Positions 53,880 to 63,142 of a stretch of 64,000 nt of DNA are shown here, piece by piece. Where the stretch lies: positions 65,351-129,350 of the forward strand of contig JBGTLU010000005.1 of assembly GCA_041743935.1 (NCBI GenBank), given 5' to 3'. Every line of letters begins with the position of its first letter. Positions within the stretch are counted from its first letter, which is position 1. This DNA is from JBGTLU01 sp041743935 (GTDB taxonomy: Bacteria > Bacteroidota > Bacteroidia > Sphingobacteriales > Sphingobacteriaceae). The notes below the pieces were generated by a model. The model searched no databases. It saw only the letters and a list, made by a program, of their open reading frames with translations, and was not told the DNA's origin. Made by a program: the position numbers and the translations under genes.

Positions 53880-55217
53880 GGATTTAACTACAAATAACGA
53901 CATCGTTTCGTGTTTGATTACCTTCACTTCTGTGTCTTTAGAAATAAAGCCATCATCCGATACAGCATCGTATCTTTTACCGTCAATCTCAATTTTACCA
54001 GAAGGTCTCAAGTCTGTAATTGCTATACCTTTTCGGTTGGTTAGATCGAAGTTCTGTACTGAACTTACATAACCTTCAGAAGAGCGCTGCTCATCTTGTA
54101 AAGAAATTTTGCGGAAAAAACTACTTTGTATGATACTCTTTCCGAATACCAAGGCTAAAACTATGGATGCTACCACAGATGCCAATACTATTAAAAATGC
54201 TTGCACTAAATTTTCACCTCCAGTTTCTGTTGTTTTAAAGTCAAAAAAGTCGTTTTGAACCATGCTAAAGGCCAGTCCACAAACAATGCAAATAATACCC
54301 GAAATTCCGAATATTCCAAATCCGGGGAAGGCAAAAATTTCAACCGCCAATAAAATCACACCAACCACGAAAAGTAAAATTTCCCAATTATCTGCTAAAC
54401 CCTGTAAATACAAAGGCATAAAATATAGTAGAGCTGCAATAATGGAAACTATGATAGGGAAACCTATGCCGGGCGATTGTAATTCATAATACAATCCTCC
54501 TAAAATTAATAAAATTAGTATACCACTTACTGCAGGATTTATTAATAATTCAATGATTTTATCCGTTAAAGAAAGTACTTGCTTCTCTATTCGGTAATTG
54601 GTGTATCCTTCTTTGGCTAAAACATCTGCAATGGTTGCAGCTTCTCCATCGCAAAAACCATTTGCCATCGCTTCTGAAGTGGTAAAAGTAAGAACTTTAC
54701 CCACTGGTTTTATTCCAGGTATGTCTAACTCAGGATCTACAAAACCTTCGGCAATCTTAGGATCTCTGCCTTTTGCTTCGGCTGTAGAACGCATCAATGA
54801 TCGCATGTAGGATTGGTATTTTTCGGGCATTACGGTACCGGTGCCATCTACTACGCTTGCTGCTCCTATACTTGCCCCTTTCTGCATGTATATTTTATCG
54901 CATGCAATAGAAATTAATGCTCCAGCAGAAGCTGCATTATTATCTATAAATACGATGGTTTTAATTCCGGCATTAAGTATCAATGTTCTTATAGAATCGG
55001 CCATGTTTAGCATGCCTCCAAATGTATTCATGTCTATTAAAACCACATCCGCTTTCAATTCTTTAGCTTTATCAAATGCATTTTTGGTCTTACGCCATGC
55101 TGCTGGTCCTATATCTTCTTTTATATCAAACTGATAAATAAGCACATTGGTAGAATCTGCTTTTACTTGAGTAATGGACGTAAATAGTATAATTATAGCT
55201 ATAAATAATTGTTTCAT
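53877..55217 (-). CDS. NfeD/ClpP-class membrane serine protease
   Basis: A 446-residue membrane protein with a signal peptide, then an N-terminal ClpP-like domain with VIDMNTFGGML (oxyanion loop) and NNAASAGALIS carrying the candidate nucleophile S97, with K133 as the likely base. Several transmembrane helices (about 232-345) and a C-terminal NfeD beta-barrel (about 385-445) follow. Related proteins cleave stomatin-type proteins. No stomatin gene is adjacent, which is the usual partner. Confidence 0.88.
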   Translation of the reverse strand: MKQLFIAIIILFTSITQVKADSTNVLIYQFDIKEDIGPAAWRKTKNAFDKAKELKADVVLIDMNTFGGMLNMADSIRTLILNAGIKTIVFIDNNAASAGALISIACDKIYMQKGASIGAASVVDGTGTVMPEKYQSYMRSLMRSTAEAKGRDPKIAEGFVDPELDIPGIKPVGKVLTFTTSEAMANGFCDGEAATIADVLAKEGYTNYRIEKQVLSLTDKIIELLINPAVSGILILLILGGLYYELQSPGIGFPIIVSIIAALLYFMPLYLQGLADNWEILLFVVGVILLAVEIFAFPGFGIFGISGIICIVCGLAFSMVQNDFFDFKTTETGGENLVQAFLIVLASVVASIVLALVFGKSIIQSSFFRKISLQDEQRSSEGYVSSVQNFDLTNRKGIAITDLRPSGKIEIDGKRYDAVSDDGFISKDTEVKVIKHETMSLFVVKS

Positions 55218-55223
55218 ATCGGG

Positions 55224-55231
55224 TACATTTG
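55224..55231 (+). promoter_or_regulatory. Bacteroidota -7 promoter element for the DUF4905-LysM-udk operon
   Basis: TACATTTG matches TAnnTTTG and ends 6 bases before the ATG at 55238, in the 20-base gap to the divergent NfeD gene. The mRNA would be nearly leaderless. Confidence 0.5.
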
Positions 55232-55237
55232 TGATGT

Positions 55238-55948
55238 ATGAGTTCTGATAAAAGTACGGTAAAACCTTTACTTAATAAAAAAATTGAAGGCATTCTATTC
55301 AAAATAAACATCGACGTAGTAAGAGATGTTTTATATCTGGATATAAAGTCTGAAAAAGAAAGAAAACCAATATTATTCTCATTTGATTTAAATCAAAAAA
55401 AAGAATGCACTTATTTACAAAAAACCGATGGTGACCGTTTTACTGTTTTAGAAAATGTGGTGAATGGTGTGGCTATTTACAGCCTATATAAAAACTCCAA
55501 TATTCCATTAAAAGAAGGTATTTTTTGTTTTTTGATGGATGATAATAGTTTCTGGAAAAATGATTTTCTAACTTACCAATCGGTGAGTGAAAATGGGATA
55601 ATTTGTAGTAACAACAAGTTTGAACCCCCTACTCTATATTTATTAGATTATAAAACTGGTGAGCTAATAAAAAATGTGGATGATAATAATCAAGATATCA
55701 TATCACAAGATATTGTATATCCAACCTATATAAATTCAACATATGTACTAAATGTAGAGAATAAACAGATTTTGGCTTACTTAAAAGATAATTTTCAAGT
55801 ACTTGAAATACTTACTGAAAATAAACAGATTTACTTGGATAAGGACGAAGTAGAATTTAAAGAATTAACATCCAGTCCATTTTTTGTTTATAAAAACTAC
55901 CTTTTTTACCTTAAAAGCGGTCGGGTAATTGTATGTATTTTAGTATAA
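55238..55948 (+). CDS. DUF4905-family protein
   Basis: A 236-residue soluble protein resembling the Bacteroidota DUF4905 family: beta-strand rich with no signal peptide or known catalytic motif. The start at 55238 follows a -7 box; an overlapping ATG at 55234 is out of frame. It is the first gene of a cluster with a LysM protein, udk and a membrane protein. Confidence 0.7.
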   Translation: MSSDKSTVKPLLNKKIEGILFKINIDVVRDVLYLDIKSEKERKPILFSFDLNQKKECTYLQKTDGDRFTVLENVVNGVAIYSLYKNSNIPLKEGIFCFLMDDNSFWKNDFLTYQSVSENGIICSNNKFEPPTLYLLDYKTGELIKNVDDNNQDIISQDIVYPTYINSTYVLNVENKQILAYLKDNFQVLEILTENKQIYLDKDEVEFKELTSSPFFVYKNYLFYLKSGRVIVCILV

Positions 55949-55968
55949 TTGTTAAACCACTCTAAAAC

Positions 55969-57321
55969 ATGAAACTAATATCTGCTCTGTTATTATTTAT
56001 ATTGTTTTCCGGTAATTCTTATGGCCATACCGACTCTATTGGGGTTACCACACACAAAGGATTAAAAGCCGTAATTTATGGCGTTGGTGCTTCAGAATCA
56101 TTTTATTCTATTGCTAGAAAGTACAAAATAAACCCACGTTTACTTTATGCATTCAATAATGATTCGGCACGTGCATTACAAGTTGGTGAGCAAATAAAAA
56201 TACCAACAGATAGTATCGGAACCTATGATTTTGCTGTACAGCAATTACTATCGCCATATCATACTTTTACCCATAAAGTTGCTCAAAAAGAAACGCTTTT
56301 TGCAATTTCAAGAAAGTATCAAATGACTATTCAAGAGTTAAAAAACATAAATAATTTACGTAGTGATACGTTATACATAGATCAAAATCTAATCATTAAA
56401 AAACCAGTAAAAATTGAACGTGAGGCCCGAAATACCCCTTTAGATATTTATAAAACAAACGTACCCCTCATTGAACATTATGTAAAGCAAGGCGAAACAC
56501 TTTTTTCATTAGCTAAATTTTATAATTCAAGTGTTGATGAGTTAAAACTTATAAACGCTTTGCCAAATAATAATCTTGCATTATTTCAGCGCTTAGTTAT
56601 AAAAGACGGAAGAGAAAAAGACATCAGTTTTGAACACAAAGTACAGGAAAGTGAAACCATCTACTCTATTGCACATAAATACAACGTAACAGCTACGGAG
56701 ATACAAACTCTTAACAACTTAGAAACCACTTTTATCCGTGTGGGGCAAATAATTAAAATACCCTATACAGAAAAGAGTGCTACCATTGTAGATGAGCAAC
56801 CTAAGCCTGTAAGCACAGAGGGGGCACCTATAAAACACCTTGTTTTGGTAGGTGAAACCTTATTTTCTATTGCCAATAAATATAATTCGTCGGTTAGTGA
56901 AATAGTGAAACTAAATCAACTTACAAACAATGATATTAAAGTTGGAGACGAACTTTTTATTACACCAAATACTATTAAGCAACCCGGAACAACCACAGTA
57001 AACAATACACCGGTTAAAATTCTGGATGAAGAACCACCGGCCGATCGAGTGCGCAAAGAAATAGTGGAAAGCGGCATTGCTACTTGGATAAGCGAAGATC
57101 AAAGTCTGAAAAGCGTTGCGCTTCATAGAACGGCAGTACCAGGTACCATAATAAAAATTACCAACCCAATGAATAAAAAAGCAATTTTTGTACGTGTTGT
57201 TGGAAATTTTAATGAAACCAAGGATACATCAGATGTATTAATTATTATTACAAAAAATACTGCCGATATTTTGGAAATAACCAATAAACGCAGCAGAGTA
57301 GAAATTTCTTTTGCCGACTAA
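55969..57321 (+). CDS. Exported LysM-repeat protein with RlpA-like C-terminal domain
   Basis: A 450-residue protein with a signal peptide (MKLISALLLFILFSGNSYG) followed by five LysM repeats (about 28-75, 95-145, 160-210, 220-265, 288-335; typical segments ETLFSLAKFYNSSVDELK and ETIYSIAHKYNVTATEIQ). The last 90 residues have a double-psi-beta-barrel pattern. LysM binds peptidoglycan glycan strands, so it is a cell-wall binding protein, perhaps a lytic or accessory factor. Its stop overlaps the udk ATG. Confidence 0.85.
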   Translation: MKLISALLLFILFSGNSYGHTDSIGVTTHKGLKAVIYGVGASESFYSIARKYKINPRLLYAFNNDSARALQVGEQIKIPTDSIGTYDFAVQQLLSPYHTFTHKVAQKETLFAISRKYQMTIQELKNINNLRSDTLYIDQNLIIKKPVKIEREARNTPLDIYKTNVPLIEHYVKQGETLFSLAKFYNSSVDELKLINALPNNNLALFQRLVIKDGREKDISFEHKVQESETIYSIAHKYNVTATEIQTLNNLETTFIRVGQIIKIPYTEKSATIVDEQPKPVSTEGAPIKHLVLVGETLFSIANKYNSSVSEIVKLNQLTNNDIKVGDELFITPNTIKQPGTTTVNNTPVKILDEEPPADRVRKEIVESGIATWISEDQSLKSVALHRTAVPGTIIKITNPMNKKAIFVRVVGNFNETKDTSDVLIIITKNTADILEITNKRSRVEISFAD

Positions 57322-57938
57322 TGAATAAGCCCTTTGTAATTGGTATTGCTGGAGGAAGCGGATCTGGAAAAACATATTTTCTGAAAAGCTTTTTGCGCCA
57401 TTTTAAAGATGAGCATATCTGCTTAATCTCACAGGACGATTATTATCATCCGCGCGAATCACAGGCTAAAGATGAAAACGGTTGGATAAACTTTGATTTA
57501 CCAAGTAGCATTGACAGTAACCATTTTATCTCTGATTTACAGCGATTAATTAATGGCGAATGTGTAGAAAAAAAAGAATATACCTTCAATAATCCTGCTG
57601 TTATCCCTAAAAAATTATTCTATAAACCAAGTCCTATTATTGTAATTGAAGGTTTATTTATATATCATTTCGAAGAAATTAATAAACTGTTGGATTATAA
57701 AATCTTTATCGATGCACAGGAAGAAACTGCCCTGAAAAGACGATTAAAAAGAGATTTGGAAGAACGTGGATACCCAGAAGAAACAGTAATGTACCAATGG
57801 AAAAACCATGTAATGCCAGCTTACAAGGAATTTTTATTGCCCTACCGGAATAAAGTAGATTGGGTAGTAGATAATAGCCAAAATATAGCAATTGAATTAG
57901 ATCATTTAAAAGAAATGGTCGCTGATAGGATTGGCTAA
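57321..57938 (+). CDS. udk: Uridine kinase
   Basis: Udk phosphorylates uridine and cytidine in pyrimidine salvage. The P-loop GGSGSGKT is at residues 11-18, with ISQDDYYHP, NFDLPSSID and VIEGLFIYHF. At 205 residues it has the normal length. Both ends overlap neighbours by TAATG, so translation is coupled from the LysM gene through to the membrane-protein gene. Confidence 0.93.
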   Translation: MNKPFVIGIAGGSGSGKTYFLKSFLRHFKDEHICLISQDDYYHPRESQAKDENGWINFDLPSSIDSNHFISDLQRLINGECVEKKEYTFNNPAVIPKKLFYKPSPIIVIEGLFIYHFEEINKLLDYKIFIDAQEETALKRRLKRDLEERGYPEETVMYQWKNHVMPAYKEFLLPYRNKVDWVVDNSQNIAIELDHLKEMVADRIG

Positions 57939-59275
57939 TGGCCTTTTCATCCTCTAAATATAAACTAACTCTTTTTTTAGGTAGCCTAATTTGGCTTTTA
58001 CCCTCCTTATTAAATGGATATCCGATCATTCAGGATGATTCCCATGCATACCTTTACTCGGGCATGGCGCTTTCGGTACCTTTTGATAGACCTGTCTTTT
58101 ACGGCATTTACCTATTGTTATCTTCTTTGCATTTAAGTCTTTGGTTTTCTGTTGCTGTACAGTGTTTTTTAACTTTTTGTCTTTTAGACAGATGGATAAA
58201 AGTAATGCTAAAGGATAATTACAGAAATTATCAAAGCCTTATCCTTTCCATTTTATTACTTATTACACCGGCAACAATTAATGCCAATCAGCTAATGCCC
58301 GATGCGTTTACCCCCATCCTAATTTTATCCTTTTTATTGTTTTGGTTGGATGACGAACATCCAAAAAAATATTTTTGGCTCATTTTACTTAGCGGACTAA
58401 TGCACAATAGTCATTGGTTACTTTTAGTCGGACTTATTATTATTTCTTTGTTGTTTTATGCAAAATATTTTCGTAGCCAGATAGTTAAATTCAAGAAACT
58501 AGGCATAGCCGTATTTAGCATCCTTTTAATACTATTTGCAAGTAATTTTACCAAGTTCAAAAGTTTTAGTCCTTCGCCGGCAAGTACATTTTTTCTTTTA
58601 GGTCGATTAGCAGAAAGTGGTGCTTTAAGTAATTATGTACAGAAATCTTGCGAAAAAGAAGATTTAAAATTTTGTAATTATAAGGATAGTTTAAACCTCC
58701 TTGTAACCTATTTTTTGTGGGATACAAGTTTAAGTCCGTTGTATAAAATAGGTGGTTATCAGCAAAATAAAGCAGAATTAGATGCCGTAGTAATGCAAAC
58801 ACTTACGGATAAATCCAGTTTGCTCATTTTTATACAAAATTCAATCCATCAAAGCTATAAACAAGTACTTTTTAATAGGTCACTTTTATATAAAATTGAA
58901 TCGGATAATAGGATTTATAGATGGATTGAAAAATGGTTTCCGTTGGATAACTATTTATCCAAAAACAGCAAACAAACAAAAAATAATTACAGATTCGCAT
59001 TGCAAAACTTTATAAATAACAGTTTATTAGCATTGAGTATTTCGTTAATTATCGTTGTATTAATTAGAAGTAAAAAAACAACTAGTGCTTTTATGATAAG
59101 TATTATACTTGCTACCATTGTTTTAAATGCTATCCTGATTGGCACCTTAGCCGGACTAGACTCCAGATTACAAGCACGTGTAGCTTGGTTGATTATTCCG
59201 TTGGCTTTTCTAGTTATTTTAAAGAGTAACAAAACTCATTCTCCCGACTTTGGCGGAACTTCAGGGGGTTTGTAA
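57938..59275 (+). CDS. Multi-pass membrane protein, GT-C-like
   Basis: A 445-residue inner-membrane protein with about ten hydrophobic segments. The early loop IIQDDSHAYLYSG carries acidic residues where GT-C glycosyltransferases place their catalytic Asp, but the family is not certain. The C-terminus is SPDFGGTSGGL. Its last 40 bases overlap the convergent membrane-protein gene. It may transfer sugar from a lipid donor; this is inferred. It follows udk with TAATG overlap. Confidence 0.6.
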   Translation: MAFSSSKYKLTLFLGSLIWLLPSLLNGYPIIQDDSHAYLYSGMALSVPFDRPVFYGIYLLLSSLHLSLWFSVAVQCFLTFCLLDRWIKVMLKDNYRNYQSLILSILLLITPATINANQLMPDAFTPILILSFLLFWLDDEHPKKYFWLILLSGLMHNSHWLLLVGLIIISLLFYAKYFRSQIVKFKKLGIAVFSILLILFASNFTKFKSFSPSPASTFFLLGRLAESGALSNYVQKSCEKEDLKFCNYKDSLNLLVTYFLWDTSLSPLYKIGGYQQNKAELDAVVMQTLTDKSSLLIFIQNSIHQSYKQVLFNRSLLYKIESDNRIYRWIEKWFPLDNYLSKNSKQTKNNYRFALQNFINNSLLALSISLIIVVLIRSKKTTSAFMISIILATIVLNAILIGTLAGLDSRLQARVAWLIIPLAFLVILKSNKTHSPDFGGTSGGL

Positions 59276-60585
59276 GCATTTCTAACTTTTTCCCAATCTT
59301 CATCACTTAATTTAAACTTGCCAAACACTACCCAATAAGCTTCTTTAGTCATGTTCTCCCAGTGAATAAATGTTTTTTTATACTGATAAGTTTGCAAAAA
59401 ATTTAAAAATATAAACGGTACTAGAATCAAGTAAATCAGTTTTTTATTTCGTAATCTATTAATAGCAAAAGAGATAAATACAGCCAGAGGAATAGCTAAT
59501 AAAGCATAGGTTTGAATCATGGCGCGCATTCCAAAACCACCGCCGTACCACCAACTCCACCAACTGGATATAACATAAATATATACTCCACAAAACACCA
59601 GAATTGACCAAAAAGATTGTGGTAAACGTTTAAAGAGCATTATAATCCCAACAAAAGCCAAAAACATTATTGGGGTATATATAAATAGTCCTTTTCTGTA
59701 ACTAAATAAAACATTCAAAATTTGCGGATTCTTGAAATTAAAACCCTCTTCGCCATAGGAATATATTATCCAATTGCCGCCATACAGTTTCCAGTAAATA
59801 AATTGAATGAAACCAATTAAAAAAACGATGATACCGAAAATTAATATTTGCTTAAAATGTATTCCTATATGCTTTATCCTTTCATTAATATCTGTTTTGC
59901 TCCTTAATCCCCATAAAATAGGAACGAGAATTAAAATAATTTCAGTTGGTCTGATAAGTGCTGCTAAACCTAGTGCTATGGCTGATAAAATACTGTATTT
60001 CCATGTAAAAGTATTGAGCCAGGAGATACTACAATACAAAAAAACAGCATATAAGGTAAATAAATAAGCATGAGACATTTGTCCGGTGCCAAGAGTATAA
60101 TACAGCAAATTGGTTGCTAAGGCTATTGCAATTAATGTTGAGGCAGTGGTAAAATCATCAAAAAACTTGAGCAATAATTTTCGTAAAAACCATAACCCAA
60201 GAGCAAAATAGATTACCGTACCATAGCAAATGGCGTAAACATAGGGCATGCTGTACCCCGACATTTCTTCGCCTAAAAGCCAAGCAAATCCATGACCGAT
60301 AAGAAAAAATGGCGCATGTAAAATGCTGAGTCCAACGGTAAATCGTTGTATAAATTTACCTTCACCTGCATCGTGTAACCAGTAATTATTAGAAAAAGAA
60401 AAAGTTAAATCGCCATGTACAAAAATGGCTGGTAAATAACTGTAATATTGATCGATATCGTAAGAAAAAGGAGTTTTTGCCCCTCTAAAATCAACCCATA
60501 AAGGAAGTGTAATAAAGTAAAAAGCAACAATTACCCAATAGGTTTTAACATTAAATGCCATTTTTGATGCTTGATTATCAATCAT
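59236..60585 (-). CDS. GT-C-like membrane glycosyltransferase candidate
   Basis: A 449-residue polytopic protein. The first periplasmic loop has SYDIDQYYSYLPAI, the acidic motif expected in ArnT/PMT-type glycosyltransferases. Further hydrophobic helices run to about residue 400. It starts in the base after the scoB stop. A second ATG, at codon 9, would also suit. The C-terminal tail YKPPEVPPKSGE is encoded opposite the tail of the convergent gene. Confidence 0.65.
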   Translation of the reverse strand: MIDNQASKMAFNVKTYWVIVAFYFITLPLWVDFRGAKTPFSYDIDQYYSYLPAIFVHGDLTFSFSNNYWLHDAGEGKFIQRFTVGLSILHAPFFLIGHGFAWLLGEEMSGYSMPYVYAICYGTVIYFALGLWFLRKLLLKFFDDFTTASTLIAIALATNLLYYTLGTGQMSHAYLFTLYAVFLYCSISWLNTFTWKYSILSAIALGLAALIRPTEIILILVPILWGLRSKTDINERIKHIGIHFKQILIFGIIVFLIGFIQFIYWKLYGGNWIIYSYGEEGFNFKNPQILNVLFSYRKGLFIYTPIMFLAFVGIIMLFKRLPQSFWSILVFCGVYIYVISSWWSWWYGGGFGMRAMIQTYALLAIPLAVFISFAINRLRNKKLIYLILVPFIFLNFLQTYQYKKTFIHWENMTKEAYWVVFGKFKLSDEDWEKVRNAYKPPEVPPKSGE

Positions 60586-61242
60586 TTAAAGTACCATTTC
60601 GGTCACATTATCTGCAATGAATAGCTTACCAAGCGTTGCAGCTTTTACTTGATCTATGGTAACTCCTGGAGCTAATTCAATCAATCTAAATCCTCCTTCA
60701 GGCAAAATATCCATCACACAAAGTTCAGTAACTACCTTTTTAACGCAATTTACTCCAGTAAGTGGCAGTGTACAATTAGGCAACAATTTAGATTCGCCGG
60801 CTTTGTTTACGTGCTGCATGGCTACGATTATATTTTTTGCTGATGCTACCAAATCCATAGCTCCGCCCATTCCTTTTACCATTTTACCCGGAATTTTCCA
60901 GTTGGCTATATCGCCATTTTCTGATACTTCCATTGCCCCTAGTATGGTTAAATCTACTTTTTGGGCACGTATCATACCAAAACTCATGGCAGAATCGAAA
61001 ATAGAGGAACCCGGTAAAAGTGTAACCGTTTGTTTACCTGCATTGATTAAATCTGGATCTTCTTCACCCTCTACTGGGAAAGGCCCCATACCTAATATTC
61101 CATTTTCTGATTGTAACGTAACGCTTAACCCATCCGGAATATAGTTTGCTACCAAAGTCGGGATTCCAATCCCGAGGTTTACATACATCCCGTCTTTTAC
61201 TTCTTTTGCAATTCGTTTTGCTATTCCGTCTTTGTCTAACAT
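60586..61242 (-). CDS. scoB: 3-oxoacid CoA-transferase subunit B
   Basis: ScoB with ScoA moves CoA from succinyl-CoA to acetoacetate. The catalytic glutamate E46 in LQSENGILG and GMGGAMDL are visible; 218 residues is the usual size. It lies 120 bases downstream of scoA and is followed at once by the GT-C-like gene. Confidence 0.92.
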   Translation of the reverse strand: MLDKDGIAKRIAKEVKDGMYVNLGIGIPTLVANYIPDGLSVTLQSENGILGMGPFPVEGEEDPDLINAGKQTVTLLPGSSIFDSAMSFGMIRAQKVDLTILGAMEVSENGDIANWKIPGKMVKGMGGAMDLVASAKNIIVAMQHVNKAGESKLLPNCTLPLTGVNCVKKVVTELCVMDILPEGGFRLIELAPGVTIDQVKAATLGKLFIADNVTEMVL

Positions 61243-61246
61243 GTTA

Positions 61247-61276
61247 ATTTGAAAATTTGATGATTTGAAAATTTGA
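61247..61276 (+). repeat. Direct repeat in the scoA-scoB gap
   Basis: The 14-mer ATTTGAAAATTTGA occurs at 61247-61260 and 61263-61276, separated by two bases. The rest of the 120-base gap is AT-rich without other structure. Confidence 0.7.
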
Positions 61277-61362
61277 AATTCATTAGGTTGATCTATTTGA
61301 ATTACTTATGATTTTTGATAGAATTTTGCTTTAATCCATAGTAAAATATTCAAATTGGCTAA

Positions 61363-62058
61363 TTAACCTTTTCTCACTGTTCGTTGTTCTATTCTTTTTT
61401 CGTAATTATTTCCTTGAAATATGCGGTGAACATATATTCCGGGTGTATGAATATTATCCGGATCCAATGTTCCGTTCGGAACCAATTCTTCTACTTCTGC
61501 AATGGTAATTTTTCCGGCCATTGCCATTAATGGGTTAAAATTTCTGGCTGTTGATCGATAGATTAAATTACCGTTATGATCGCCTTTCCACGCTTTAACA
61601 ATAGCAAAATCGGCATCAAATGCCATTTCCATTAAATAATCTTTGCCATTGAAGTTTCTTATTTCTTTGCCTGCAGCAATTTCTGTCCCTACACCTGCGG
61701 GAGTAAATACTGCCGGCATACCATACCCTGCTGCCATACAACGGGTGGCCAAAGTCCCTTGAGGTATTAAATCTACTTCTAATTCACCACTTAATAATTG
61801 TCGTTCAAATTCGGCATTTTCGCCAACGTAAGAAGAAATCATTTTTTTGATTTGTCTTTTTTTCAATAATAAACCTAAACCAAAATCATCAACCCCTGCA
61901 TTGTTAGAAATACAGGTTAGTTCTTTTACGCCTTTGGCTACTAAAGCTGCAATACAATTCTCAGGTATTCCGCATAAACCAAATCCTCCTAACATGATGG
62001 TTGCACCATCTTCAATGTCTCTAATTGCCTCTTCGGCTCCAGAAATTACTTTATACAT
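61363..62058 (-). CDS. scoA: 3-oxoacid CoA-transferase subunit A
   Basis: ScoA is the CoA-binding partner of ScoB in ketone-body and ketoacid use. Visible are DGATIMLGGFGLCGIPENC near the N-terminus, ELTCISNNAG and QGTLATRCMAAGYGMPAVFTPAGVGT. At 231 residues it is of standard length. A 120-base gap with direct repeats separates it from scoB. Confidence 0.92.
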   Translation of the reverse strand: MYKVISGAEEAIRDIEDGATIMLGGFGLCGIPENCIAALVAKGVKELTCISNNAGVDDFGLGLLLKKRQIKKMISSYVGENAEFERQLLSGELEVDLIPQGTLATRCMAAGYGMPAVFTPAGVGTEIAAGKEIRNFNGKDYLMEMAFDADFAIVKAWKGDHNGNLIYRSTARNFNPLMAMAGKITIAEVEELVPNGTLDPDNIHTPGIYVHRIFQGNNYEKRIEQRTVRKG

Positions 62059-62127
62059 ATCCTTTATTTTACCGTGCTAAATTAGTTTTTTCTTTGTTTT
62101 TGAAAGCAATAATATTTGTTTTCTTTA

Positions 62128-62158
62128 TTTGGATTTAATCTTAATAATAGTAATTTTG
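62128..62158 (+). promoter_or_regulatory. Near-ideal Bacteroidota promoter for the small Cys-rich gene
   Basis: TTTG at 62128-62131 (-33) and TAATTTTG at 62151-62158 (-7) are separated by 19 bases, the spacing of Bacteroidota sigma-ABfr promoters. The ATG follows 7 bases after the -7 box. Confidence 0.65.
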
Positions 62159-62165
62159 TGCCGTC

Positions 62166-62342
62166 ATGAAACCAGAAAATATTCTCGATTTTTCATCGCT
62201 TAGCGCTAATCAAAGCAATCTACCAACCGATCCGGAGTTGTTTAAAGGACTAAATTTATATATTGATGGCTGTTGTGCATTTAAAAAATGTTGCAAAAAA
62301 TATAAAAAGGGTAAGCACTGCCGTCGTTGTCCTAAACTCTAA
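62166..62342 (+). CDS. 58-residue cysteine-rich protein
   Basis: A short basic protein whose last 25 residues hold six cysteines in the pattern CC...CC...CxxC (DGCCAFKKCCKKYKKGKHCRRC), suggesting metal or iron-sulfur binding, or a zinc-ribbon-like fold. The gene overlaps the stop of the convergent glycosyltransferase by 4 bases. A near-ideal promoter stands before the ATG, supporting expression. I do not recognise the family. Confidence 0.7.
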   Translation: MKPENILDFSSLSANQSNLPTDPELFKGLNLYIDGCCAFKKCCKKYKKGKHCRRCPKL

Positions 62343-63055
62343 TTTTTAGAGAATATATTATATTTCAAAATACAATAAATAGCTCTCACCCCATCTTTCC
62401 AGTTGATTTTCTTTCCTTCTTCGTAAGTTCTACCATAATAAGAAATTCCCACTTCATATATTCTAACTTTTGGATAACGTGCCATTTTAGCGGTTACTTC
62501 GGGCTCGAAACCAAAACGCTTTTCTTGCAAATTCAATGATTTTATCACCTCTGAGCGGAAAAGTTTGTAACAGGTTTCCATATCTGTGAGATTTAAATTG
62601 GTGAGCATATTTGACAAAAAAGTAAGGAATTTATTCCCGATGGTATGCCAAAAGAATAAAATCCGATGAGGTTTTCCGCCCATAAACCTAGAACCGTAAA
62701 CTACATCTGCCACATCATCTAAAATAGGCTTTAATAAGATATTATATTCTTGTGGGTCGTACTCTAAATCTGCATCTTGTATAATGATAAAATCACCAGT
62801 GGCTTTTTCAATACCAGTATGTAAAGCTGCACCTTTGCCTTTATTAACTTCATGTTTATAATAGGTAATAGGTAATTCGGGATTATTTTTTTGATAAGTT
62901 AGGATAGACTCCTCCGTTTCATCCTTAGAACAATCGTTCACAATAATCACTTCTTTTTCTAACTCTTGCATCAATTTTACAGCTTTCACCTTATCTAAAA
63001 TGCGATGTATAGTTTTTCCCTCGTTGTAGGCAGGTATGATGATACTCAATTTCAT
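62339..63055 (-). CDS. Family 2 glycosyltransferase (dolichol-phosphate mannosyltransferase type)
   Basis: A 238-residue cytosolic or membrane-associated glycosyltransferase with the GT-A fold. The nucleotide-sugar region SIIIPAYNEGKTI and VNDCSKDETEE, then the metal-binding DADLEYDPQEY, and a C-terminal GRTYEEGKKINWKDG. It has no membrane helix, so it resembles soluble DPM-type enzymes that make polyprenyl-phosphate sugar. That donor could serve the two GT-C-like proteins in the window; the link is inferred. Confidence 0.9.
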   Translation of the reverse strand: MKLSIIIPAYNEGKTIHRILDKVKAVKLMQELEKEVIIVNDCSKDETEESILTYQKNNPELPITYYKHEVNKGKGAALHTGIEKATGDFIIIQDADLEYDPQEYNILLKPILDDVADVVYGSRFMGGKPHRILFFWHTIGNKFLTFLSNMLTNLNLTDMETCYKLFRSEVIKSLNLQEKRFGFEPEVTAKMARYPKVRIYEVGISYYGRTYEEGKKINWKDGVRAIYCILKYNIFSKN

Positions 63056-63142
63056 AGATGTTTATTTTAATAGATTGTCAGCCAGATGCTAAATTATCTC
63101 AAAAACTGAGGCGATATTAGCGCAATTAAATTAGAATAAGAA

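Noticed and set aside
60656..61144. 162-codon plus-strand frame opposite scoB
   Set aside because: It is the antisense reading of a conserved CoA-transferase subunit.
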